A stretch of 64,000 bases of DNA. Origin: SG8-41 sp964521405. GTDB taxonomy: Bacteria > Pseudomonadota > Gammaproteobacteria > Burkholderiales > SG8-41. A program made the position numbers and the translations under genes. Under the pieces are notes generated by a model, which was not told where the DNA came from, did no database searches, and saw only the letters and a program-made list of their open reading frames with translations. The stretch lies in NCBI GenBank assembly GCA_964521405.1, contig CAZFRR010000065.1, positions 1 to 64,000 on the forward strand, written 5' to 3'. Positions 55,853-63,297 of this stretch are shown one piece after another (the stretch's first letter is position 1; each line of letters opens with the position of its first letter).

Positions 55853-56008
55853 GCGCTGTGTCACAAGATAGATTCCCTCCCCCTCGACGGGGGAGGGTTA
55901 GGGTGGGGGTGAACCGCCTCAAGATGCGCAACTTTTTCACCCCCATCCCAGCCTTCCCCCATCAAGGGGGAAGGAGTTTCTCTGGTGTTTTGTGACACAG
56001 TGCAATTA
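55848..56008. repeat. 161-bp element with 19-bp inverted ends (MITE-like)
   Basis: TAATTGCGCTGTGTCACAA (55848-55866) and its reverse complement at 55990-56008 differ at one base. Between them are CCCTCCCCCTCGACGGGGGAGGG and CCTTCCCCCATCAAGGGGGAAGG hairpins with GGGTGGGGGTGAA and CACCCCCATCCCA blocks, resembling the two 165-bp elements at 37.2 and 60.1 kb. No coding content. It lies between the convergent rimO and DinG-type helicase genes. No clear target duplication. Confidence 0.85.
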
Positions 56009-56017
56009 ATTACCCAA

Positions 56018-57964
56018 TCACTGGGCGACCCGGTCGCGAACTCGCGTGGTGAAAAACGCCGCCGCCTCATTCACGTCGCGAGTGAGCTTCATGGGCGGCA
56101 GGCTCGCCAGCACGCGCTTGCCGTAACTGCGGGTGAGGAGCCGCGGATCGCAGATCATGAGCACGCCGCGGTCGGTCTCATCCCGGATCAGCCGGCCCGC
56201 CCCCTGCTTCAGCATGATGACCGCCTCGGGCAGTTGATACTCGAAGAAGGCGCTGCGGCCCTCGCGGTTCATCCGGTCGATGCGCGCGGCGAGCACCGGG
56301 TCGTCGGGCGATGCAAACGGCAGCTTGTCGATTACGACCAGCGACAGCGCCTCGCCGCGCACGTCCACCCCTTCCCAGAACGAGTGGCTGCCCACCAGGA
56401 CCGCGTTGCCGAGATCGCGGAAGCGCACCAGCATCTCCGAGCGCGAGCCCTCGCCCTGCGTGAGTAGCGGGTAATCGAGCCCGCGGGCCTCGAATGCCTG
56501 CCGCAGCAGCTGGTAGCCGTTTCGCATCGCGCGCAGGCTGGTGAAGAGCAGAAACGCCCCGCCGCCCGCCGCCTCGATGACCGGCAACGCGGCCTCCACC
56601 ACGGCCTCCGTATGTTCAGTCGTATTGGGGTCGGGCAACCGCTCGGGGATACAAAGCAGGGCCTGCTCCGTAAAGTCGTAAGGGCTCGCCCAGCTCGCGG
56701 TACGCGCTTGCTCCAGCCCCATCTGGCCGCAGTAATGCGCGAAGTCGTTGTTGACCGACAGCGTCGCGGAAGTAAAGATCCACGCCCGCGCGTCGCCTTC
56801 GATCCGGGCTCCGAAGATCTCGGCGATCGACAGCGGGGTCGAGTTGAGATGCAGGGAATGGCTGAAGAGCTCGGCCCACTTCACGCGCGCCTCGTCCACC
56901 CCGCTCCTCCAGCGCTCGAGTCCTTCCGCCAGCGTGAGCGCCCGCTGCCAGCAGCGCTTGAGGCCTTCGCTGCGCTCGGCCTGGCTTTTCAGCCGGCCGG
57001 AAAGCTGGTCCAGCGCGGACAGCACGGCGTTCAACCCGGCCTCGAAATCCTTGTCGCCCTCGAGCATGCGCGCGGGCAGTCTGCCGCTCGCCTGGCTGAA
57101 CGCCAGCCGGAGGTCGCGCGCGTATTTATCCAGCGCCTGCGCCGCCTCCGGCAACGGGGCATAGTCCTTAGCCGAGGCCGCTCCTTCCAGGCGAACGTCG
57201 CGAGCGAGCCCGGTCAGCTGGGAGGTTGAGATGCTTTCGCTGAAAAAAAGAGTCGCGGTCTCGGGCAGCTGGTGCGCTTCGTCGAAAATCACCGTGTTGC
57301 TGGCGGGCAGCAGCTCGGCCACGCCTTCGTCGCGCAACGCCAGGTCGGCGAAGAACAGGTGATGGTTGACCACCACCACCTCGGCTGCCAGCGCCTTGCG
57401 GCGCGCCTCCATGACAAAGCACTTGTCGTAGTGCGGGCACGGCGAGCCGAGGCAGTTCTCGCGCGTGGAGGTGGCATGAAACCAGGCGCCCGAACTCTCC
57501 GGCACGCTGGAGCACTCGGCCTTGTCGCCGGTCAACGTGCTGCGGGCAAAGCGCTCGATCTCACTGAGATGCCGCACCTCCTCGCGCGTCGGCAGGCGGC
57601 CATCGTTCAACGCGCGCTCGAGATGGTAGTGGCAGACGTAGTTGGCACGGCCTTTCAGCAACGCCACCGTTACCGGCACCTTGAGCGCCTGGCGCACGGT
57701 GGGGATGTCGCGGTCGAACAGCTGGTCCTGCAGCGTCTTGGTGCCGGTGGAAATGATGACCTTGCCGCCGGACAGCAGCGCCGGCACCAGGTAGGCGACG
57801 GTCTTGCCGGTGCCGGTGCCGGCCTCGGCGACCAACTGCCCCTTCCCGGCGATGGTTTCCGCCACCGCGTGCGCCATCTCGACCTGAAACGGCCGAGCGC
57901 GGAAATCCTGCATGACCCGCGCCAGCGGCCCCGCTGCGGAAAACAGGTGGTCGAGATCGATCAA
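56018..57964 (-). CDS. DinG/YoaA-type ATP-dependent DNA helicase
   Basis: 648-residue superfamily 2 (XPD-like) helicase. Walker A AEAGTGTGKTVAY (about 48), iron-sulphur cysteines in the NYVCHYHLERAL and CLGSPCPHYDKC segments, DEAH box VIFDEAHQL, and late motifs GSHSFWEGVDVRGEALSLVVIDKLPF and QGAGRLIRDETDRG. Nearest to E. coli YoaA. Start is TTG 57964, with GAGGAAG upstream, two bases after the stop of the preceding gene; the family N-terminus (IDLDHLFSAAGPLA) fits that start. Confidence 0.93.
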   Translation of the reverse strand: MIDLDHLFSAAGPLARVMQDFRARPFQVEMAHAVAETIAGKGQLVAEAGTGTGKTVAYLVPALLSGGKVIISTGTKTLQDQLFDRDIPTVRQALKVPVTVALLKGRANYVCHYHLERALNDGRLPTREEVRHLSEIERFARSTLTGDKAECSSVPESSGAWFHATSTRENCLGSPCPHYDKCFVMEARRKALAAEVVVVNHHLFFADLALRDEGVAELLPASNTVIFDEAHQLPETATLFFSESISTSQLTGLARDVRLEGAASAKDYAPLPEAAQALDKYARDLRLAFSQASGRLPARMLEGDKDFEAGLNAVLSALDQLSGRLKSQAERSEGLKRCWQRALTLAEGLERWRSGVDEARVKWAELFSHSLHLNSTPLSIAEIFGARIEGDARAWIFTSATLSVNNDFAHYCGQMGLEQARTASWASPYDFTEQALLCIPERLPDPNTTEHTEAVVEAALPVIEAAGGGAFLLFTSLRAMRNGYQLLRQAFEARGLDYPLLTQGEGSRSEMLVRFRDLGNAVLVGSHSFWEGVDVRGEALSLVVIDKLPFASPDDPVLAARIDRMNREGRSAFFEYQLPEAVIMLKQGAGRLIRDETDRGVLMICDPRLLTRSYGKRVLASLPPMKLTRDVNEAAAFFTTRVRDRVAQ

Positions 57965-57966
57965 GC

Positions 57967-58866
57967 TCAGCGCACTTCCTCGACTTTGACCAGCACGCGC
58001 CGGCTGTCGCGCGTCGTCGTGGTGGTGCGCCCGAATAGGACCGACTGCTGCCCGCTGGCATCCTGGCCGATGCCGCCAATCTCCATCCATTCACCGAGCC
58101 GGCCGGAAACCGTCGTCACCACGCTCTGGACGTTCACGGCGCCCGGAACCTGCCGCGACAGCGACTCCCGCTGCGGGCTGATATCGAGCGTGACGCGATC
58201 GCCCGCGAGCCGGGGCAGCACGTAAAAGCCGGTATTGGCGTCGCGGTACTGGGTGCCCTCCACGACCTGCTCCACCACCTGCCCGTTGATGACGACGCGG
58301 CGCACCTGCCGCTCGCGCACGGGCACCGATTGGCCGACGGACACGAAGGCCTCGCGCCCCTCCATGACTCGCACCGCCTGCGTGCTGCGGTCGCTTTCCA
58401 CGCGGCGATTCTCCACGGCCTGCGCACGCACCCGGTCGTCGCCTTCGCCGATGACCACGCTGCCGCCTCTCGCATCGCGGCTGCCGGGTGGAATGGTTAT
58501 CCGGCCCTGCTCGCCGCCCACGCTGCCCGACACTGAGGCGGAACTGCGGCTGCGGTCGATGTCGGCATCCTGCCGCACCGTGATCAGCAGCTGCCGCGGG
58601 GCGGTGTCGATGCTGGCGAGAATGCGCTTGATCTCTTCCAGGTTGGCGGGCGTGGTGCGAACGATCAACTGGCCCTGCAAGCCGCTCACGCTGCCTTCAC
58701 GCGAGAGCATCGGCTGGATGATAGGGATCACTTCCGGCGCCGTGCGGTAGCGCAACGGGATCACTTCGAGGACGGCGATCTGGGACAGAACCGCGCCAGC
58801 TGAGCAAAGCAATGCAACAGCAACGAAAATAGCGGTTGCGCGGATTGCCGAAAAAAACAGTTTCAT
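57967..58866 (-). CDS. Exported secretin/NolW-domain protein
   Basis: 299 residues with a signal peptide (MKLFFSAIRATAIFVAVALL then CSAGAVLSQ). An N1/NolW-like domain follows (about 30-95: VLEVIPLRYRTAPEVIPIIQPML, LIVRTTPANLEEIKRILASID), then a charged linker, then a beta-rich part (about 170-299) like the secretin core start (FVSVGQSVPVRE, GFYVLPRLAGDRVTLDISPQ). It is too short to form a type II secretin pore and no secretion genes are near. Translationally coupled to the DinG-type helicase. Possibly an outer-membrane-associated periplasmic protein; role unknown. Confidence 0.78.
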   Translation of the reverse strand: MKLFFSAIRATAIFVAVALLCSAGAVLSQIAVLEVIPLRYRTAPEVIPIIQPMLSREGSVSGLQGQLIVRTTPANLEEIKRILASIDTAPRQLLITVRQDADIDRSRSSASVSGSVGGEQGRITIPPGSRDARGGSVVIGEGDDRVRAQAVENRRVESDRSTQAVRVMEGREAFVSVGQSVPVRERQVRRVVINGQVVEQVVEGTQYRDANTGFYVLPRLAGDRVTLDISPQRESLSRQVPGAVNVQSVVTTVSGRLGEWMEIGGIGQDASGQQSVLFGRTTTTTRDSRRVLVKVEEVR

Positions 58867-58984
58867 TTGCGACAAGATGCCTGTCTCAACGCGGATGGCC
58901 ATCGCCAGTTTACGCCAGGCGAAATTGCCCCCGGCTCGTTTCAAAGCCGCCCGGGCAGGATCATCGTGGCTGGCGCACATGTGT

Positions 58985-59003
58985 TGTTAATGAGAATGAT
59001 TCT
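58985..59003. promoter_or_regulatory. Fur box upstream of the iron receptor gene
   Basis: GTTAATGAGAATGATTCTT matches the 19-bp Fur consensus GATAATGATAATCATTATC at 14 positions. It lies 59 bp before the receptor ATG at 59062. A near-identical box stands before fbpC. Fur with Fe(II) would repress transcription here. Confidence 0.75.
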
Positions 59004-59061
59004 TGATAGTATTGAACTCGCAGCCCCAGTTATTCGCCAGAATATTCACCATAGCTCTTTT

Positions 59062-60099
59062 ATGATCAAACACTTGCGTAGTATAGCCGGCTTTTTGCTG
59101 GCGCTGACATGCGTCATAGGGATGAATTCCACCAGCGCCCAGGAAAAAGTGTTGAACCTCTATTCGTCCCGCCATTACGAGACGGACGAGGCGCTCTACA
59201 CCCAGTTCACCCAGCAGACCGGCATCAAGTTGAACCGCATCGAGGGCGGCGAGGACGCGCTGATCGAGCGCATCCGCAACGAGGGCGACAAGAGCCCGGC
59301 CGACGTGCTGATCACCGTGGACGCAGGCCGGCTGTGGCGCGCCGAACAACTGGGGCTGTTCCAGCCGGTCAAGTCCAGGGTGCTGGAAGCCCGCCTGCCC
59401 ACCTCCTACCGTCATCCCGACGGCCTGTGGTTTGGCTACTCGGCGCGGGCGCGCATCATCGCTTACAGCAAATTGCGGGTTAAGCCCGGCGAGATTGCCA
59501 GCTACGAAGATCTAGCCAACCCGAAATGGAAAGGCAGGATCTGCACGCGCTCCGCGGGACACGTCTACAACCTTTCGCTCATCAGTTCTCTGGTCAGTCA
59601 CCTGGGCGAAGCCAGGACCGAGGAATGGGCCAGGGCCGTCGCTGCCAACCTCGCGCGCGCGCCCAAGGGCGGTGACTCCGACCAATTGAAGAGCGTGGCG
59701 GCCGGAGAATGCGATCTGGCGATCAGCAATACCTATTACTACGTCCGCCTGCTGAGATCGAGTAAACCGGACGAGCGCGAGGTGGCGAAAAAAGTGGGCG
59801 TGATACTGCCGAACCAGAAGGACCGCGGCACACACGTCAATGTTTCAGGCGCGGGCATGCTGAAGCACGCGCCCCATAAGGAAGCCGCCATGCTCTTCCT
59901 CGAGTACCTGGCGAGCGATGAAGCGCAGAATTACTTCGCCAACGGCAATAACGAATGGCCGGTAGTGCCGACGGTCAAGCTCGATAACGCCGCGCTCGCC
60001 ACGCTCGGCAAGTTCAAGACCGACTCCCTGAATGTCGCCGCGATCGGAAAAAATCAGCCGGTCGCGCAGAAAATCGCGGACCGCTCCGGCTTCAAATGA
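59062..60099 (+). CDS. fbpA: Ferric iron ABC transporter substrate-binding protein (FbpA/AfuA-type)
   Basis: 345 residues; signal peptide MIKHLRSIAGFLLALTCVIG, cleavage near TSAQE, then VLNLYSSRHYETDEALYTQFTQQTGIKLNRIEGG. Iron-ligating tyrosine pair region ISNTYYYVRLL (about 230). NVSGAGMLKHAPHKEAAMLFLEYL and NEWPVVP are further family motifs. Binds Fe(III) in the periplasm and delivers it to FbpBC. Start ATG 59062; longer openings would run through the Fur box. The gene is separated from its permease, which is on the other strand. Confidence 0.94.
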   Translation: MIKHLRSIAGFLLALTCVIGMNSTSAQEKVLNLYSSRHYETDEALYTQFTQQTGIKLNRIEGGEDALIERIRNEGDKSPADVLITVDAGRLWRAEQLGLFQPVKSRVLEARLPTSYRHPDGLWFGYSARARIIAYSKLRVKPGEIASYEDLANPKWKGRICTRSAGHVYNLSLISSLVSHLGEARTEEWARAVAANLARAPKGGDSDQLKSVAAGECDLAISNTYYYVRLLRSSKPDEREVAKKVGVILPNQKDRGTHVNVSGAGMLKHAPHKEAAMLFLEYLASDEAQNYFANGNNEWPVVPTVKLDNAALATLGKFKTDSLNVAAIGKNQPVAQKIADRSGFK

Positions 60100-60123
60100 T
60101 GTACCGGGGGGGCCACTCCCTTC

Positions 60124-60390
60124 GTTAGAACCGGTAACAGAATGAGTGGTCGCGGAGCAAACGAACCACCCCCACCCTGGCCCTCCCGGTCCCCCACTCC
60201 TTCCCTCTCCCCCGAAAGGGGAGAGGAAGCTCGAGCCTCCCCTCTCAGCTTGGGAGAGGGGCGAGGGGGAGGGAATGTTTATTTCCTCTCGCAGAAAAGA
60301 GTTCTCCTTCCCCCTGAGGGGGAAGAAAAAATTCCCCTTCCCCCTCAGGGGGAAGGTTGGGATGGGGGTGGTTTCACCAGTCGTTTCATT
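60124..60390. repeat. GC-rich dispersed repeat, copy 2 (inverted relative to copy at 37.2 kb)
   Basis: Reading left to right it is the reverse complement of 37198-37393: CAGAATGAGTGGTCGCGGAG, GAACCACCCCCACCCTGGCC, three CCCCCTGAGGGGG-type hairpins, and GGGATGGGGGTGGTTTCACC. About 75 bp (near 60188-60262) are extra, with their own CTCTCCCCCGAAAGGGGAGAG hairpin and CCCCTCTCAGCTTGGGAGAGG. It fills the 290-bp convergent gap between fbpA and fbpB; no gene is seen. Confidence 0.93.
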
Positions 60391-62060
60391 TATCGTCGTT
60401 CCGCCGCGATCCGGGCGCGCATCAGGGACCGCGACAGCAGTATCAGCGGCACCACGCCCACCGCCACGATGGTGAGCGCGGGGGCGGCCAATTCACTCAG
60501 GCGCTCGTCGCTCGCCAGGTTATAGGCATGAACCGCGAGCGTGTCGAAGTTGAACGGCCGCATCATGAACGTCACCGGCAGCTCCTTCATCACGTCCACG
60601 AACACCATCAGCGCGGCGATCATCAGGCTCGGCATCAACAGCGGCACGTGCACTCGCATCAGTATGCCGCGGGCATTGGCGCCGAGAATGCGCGCGGCGT
60701 CATCCATGCTGGGCGTGACCTTGGCGAGCCCCGCTTCCACGCTTTGCAGCGCAACCGCCAGGAAACGCACCAGGTAGGCGTACACCAGGGCCATCATCCC
60801 GCCGGTGAGTATCAAGCCGGTGGAGATTCCGAACAGGGATTGCAGCCAGCCTGACAGCGCGTGATCCAGCCGGGTCACGGGGATCAGGATGCCCACCGCG
60901 ATCACGGCCCCGGGGACGGCATATCCCAGCGCAGCCAGGCGGTGCGCCGCGAGCCCGATGAGGTTGGCGCCGGCGCGCGCGGAGTAAGCGATCAGCAGGG
61001 CCAGGATCACGGCGCAGGCCGCCGTGACGGCGGATACCGACACGCTGTTCCAGACCAGCTTGAAGTAACGCGCGCCGAAATGGAGGTCACCGCCCGCCAC
61101 CGACAGGTCGAGCAATAGGGCCGCGGGCAGGAGAAATCCGGCGGCGACCGGCACTGTGCATGCCAGCACTGCCGCACCAGCGGGCAAACCGCGCAATCGC
61201 TGCGGCACCAGGTGGCGGCGCACGGAGCGATCGTCGAATCGCGCCCGCCCGCGGCTCACGCGCTCCGCGATCAGCACCACCGCGACAAATCCCAGCAGCG
61301 CCGCGGCCAGCTGCGCGGCGGCGATGCGATCGCCCAGCGACAACCAGGCGCGATAAATGCCGGTGGTGAAAGTGGGTAACGCGAAATACGATACGGTGCC
61401 GAAATCGGCAAGCGTCTCCATCAATGCCAGCGTCACACCCGCCGCGATACCCGGCCGGGCGAGCGGCAGCGCCAGCCTGAAAAAACTCCGCCACGGGCCG
61501 TAGCCCAGGCTGCGGCCGGCCTCGATCATCCCCGCCGCCTGTTCCAGGAACGCGGCGCGGGCCAGCAGATAGACGTAAGGATAGAAAACGAATGAAAAAA
61601 TGACCGCGGCGCCGCCGAGCGAGCGCACCTCGGGAAACCAGTATTCCCTGGGGCCCCATCCGAACCAGGCGCGCAACCCGGTCTGCACCGGCCCGGTGAA
61701 CTGGAAAAAATCGGTATAGGCATAGGCCATGACGTAGGCCGGAACCGCGAGCGGCAGGATCAGCGCCCATTCGAAGAAACCGTGCCCCGGAAAACGGCAC
61801 ATCGTCGTCAGCCAGGCCGTGGCGACACCGATCGCTGTCACGCCCATGCCGACCCACAGCATGAGCCACAGTGTGTTGACGATGTACTCCGGCAGCACGG
61901 TCGCCGCGAGGTGCGCCCAGGTCTCGCCACTGGGCGTGAAAACGCTGCCCAGCACGACCACGACCGGCACCGCCAGCACAGCGGCTGCCACACTGGCCAG
62001 GAGCGACAAGGTATTCCAACCCCGCCCCCGATATGCGGACTTATCCTCTATCGAACTCAT
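60390..62060 (-). CDS. fbpB: Ferric iron ABC transporter permease (FbpB-type, fused double permease)
   Basis: 556 residues with about twelve membrane helices in two BPD-permease halves (about 1-270 and 280-556). Each half has an EAA-like loop: EQAAGMIEAGRSLGYGPWRSF (about 180) and TPSMDDAARILGANARGILMRV (about 440). SYFALPTFTTGIYRAWLSLGD is typical of iron permeases. It forms the channel for FbpA-delivered Fe(III). It is on the minus strand, convergent with fbpA and divergent from fbpC, so the transporter is not one operon. Start ATG 62060. Confidence 0.93.
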   Translation of the reverse strand: MSSIEDKSAYRGRGWNTLSLLASVAAAVLAVPVVVVLGSVFTPSGETWAHLAATVLPEYIVNTLWLMLWVGMGVTAIGVATAWLTTMCRFPGHGFFEWALILPLAVPAYVMAYAYTDFFQFTGPVQTGLRAWFGWGPREYWFPEVRSLGGAAVIFSFVFYPYVYLLARAAFLEQAAGMIEAGRSLGYGPWRSFFRLALPLARPGIAAGVTLALMETLADFGTVSYFALPTFTTGIYRAWLSLGDRIAAAQLAAALLGFVAVVLIAERVSRGRARFDDRSVRRHLVPQRLRGLPAGAAVLACTVPVAAGFLLPAALLLDLSVAGGDLHFGARYFKLVWNSVSVSAVTAACAVILALLIAYSARAGANLIGLAAHRLAALGYAVPGAVIAVGILIPVTRLDHALSGWLQSLFGISTGLILTGGMMALVYAYLVRFLAVALQSVEAGLAKVTPSMDDAARILGANARGILMRVHVPLLMPSLMIAALMVFVDVMKELPVTFMMRPFNFDTLAVHAYNLASDERLSELAAPALTIVAVGVVPLILLSRSLMRARIAAERR

Positions 62061-62175
62061 CTTCCGTTCCGGCTCAAATCAAATCCAGCCTGCTAATAGG
62101 GCCTATCGCGTTGCTCGGCCCTTTGACTCGCGTAATAGTCTTAAAATCAATGGGTTCATTCTACCCCCCATCCAT

Positions 62176-62208
62176 GACAATGAGAATGCTTCTTGTTAAC
62201 TGTATAAT
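62176..62208 (+). promoter_or_regulatory. Fur box and -10 element of fbpC (shared fbpB/fbpC region)
   Basis: GACAATGAGAATGCTTCTT (62176-62194) matches the Fur consensus at 13 of 19 positions and nearly copies the box before fbpA. TATAAT follows at 62203-62208. The fbpC ATG (62215) lies where transcription would be expected to begin, so this promoter would give a leaderless or nearly leaderless mRNA. The box is also 116 bp from the divergent fbpB start and could control both. Confidence 0.7.
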
Positions 62209-62214
62209 TGGGGT

Positions 62215-63297
62215 ATGGCTGCCCTATTGGAACTGACTGGCGTCCAGCACGGCTACAACGGGCGACGGGTGCTCACCAATTTCTCGCTGACGCTCGCACG
62301 CGGCGAGATTGGCTGCGTGCTGGGCCCGAGCGGTTGCGGCAAGACCACAGTGCTGCGCTGCGTCGCCGGCTTCGAGAAGATTGCTGCCGGCCGCATCGCG
62401 TTGAACGGCGAGGAAGTGAGCCGTCCCGGCCGCACCGTCCCGCCCGAGCAGCGCCGGGTCGGCATGGTGTTTCAGGACTACGCCCTCTTTCCTCACCTCA
62501 CCGTGGCGGAAAACGTGGCTTTCGGCTTGCGCAAGCTTGACGCTTCCGCCCGCGCCCGGCGGGTGGGCGAGACGCTCGAAGTGATCGGCATGACGCGCGC
62601 CGCGGAACGCTACCCGCACGAGTTGTCCGGCGGGCAGCAACAGCGCGTCGCGCTCGCGCGCGCGGTTGCGCCCCAGCCGGAGTTATTGCTGCTGGACGAG
62701 CCTTTCTCCAACCTGGACGTCGACCTGCGCGAGCGCCTCGGACTCGAGATCCGGGACATCCTCAAGCAGCAGAACATGACTGCGATCCTGGTGACGCACG
62801 ACCAGCACGATGCTTTTGCGATCGCCGATGCCATCGGCATCATGAGAAAAGGCCGCATCGAGCAATGGGGCGCGCCCTACGATCTCTATCACAGGCCGGC
62901 GACCCGCTTCGTGGCGGACTTCGTCGGGCAAGGCGCGTTCCTGCCCGGCACGGTGCTGGATGACCACCGCATCCGGCTCGAGCTGGGAGTGTTCCAGGGC
63001 AACGTGACGGATACCTGGCCCCAGGGCGCCGTGGTGGACGTGCTGCTGCGCCCCGATGACATCATTCACGATGACTCAAGCCCCCTGCAGGCGCAAGTGC
63101 TGCACAAGGCTTTCCGCGGCGCCCAGTTCCTCTACACCTTGCAACTACCGGGCGGCGGGCGCGTGCTGTCGCTGGTGCCGAGCCACCACAATCACGCCAT
63201 CGGCGAGAGAATCGGCATCCGCCTGGAAATTGACCACCTCGTCGCTTTTCCGCGCGAAGCAGCGGAAAACAGCCCGGCCAGCGTCCTGAGTCACTAG
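62215..63297 (+). CDS. fbpC: Ferric iron ABC transporter ATP-binding protein (FbpC-type)
   Basis: 360 residues. Walker A LGPSGCGKTTVLRCVAG (about 38-54), Q-loop MVFQDYALFPHLTV, signature HELSGGQQQRVALARAVA, Walker B LLLLDEPFSNLD, H-loop VTHDQHDAFAIAD, and a C-terminal TOBE-type regulatory domain (about 240-350). Energises iron uptake with FbpA and FbpB. Preceded by a Fur box and TATAAT; no normal Shine-Dalgarno spacing. Convergent with the MltB-type gene, whose stop overlaps its end by 4 bp. Confidence 0.95.
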   Translation: MAALLELTGVQHGYNGRRVLTNFSLTLARGEIGCVLGPSGCGKTTVLRCVAGFEKIAAGRIALNGEEVSRPGRTVPPEQRRVGMVFQDYALFPHLTVAENVAFGLRKLDASARARRVGETLEVIGMTRAAERYPHELSGGQQQRVALARAVAPQPELLLLDEPFSNLDVDLRERLGLEIRDILKQQNMTAILVTHDQHDAFAIADAIGIMRKGRIEQWGAPYDLYHRPATRFVADFVGQGAFLPGTVLDDHRIRLELGVFQGNVTDTWPQGAVVDVLLRPDDIIHDDSSPLQAQVLHKAFRGAQFLYTLQLPGGGRVLSLVPSHHNHAIGERIGIRLEIDHLVAFPREAAENSPASVLSH

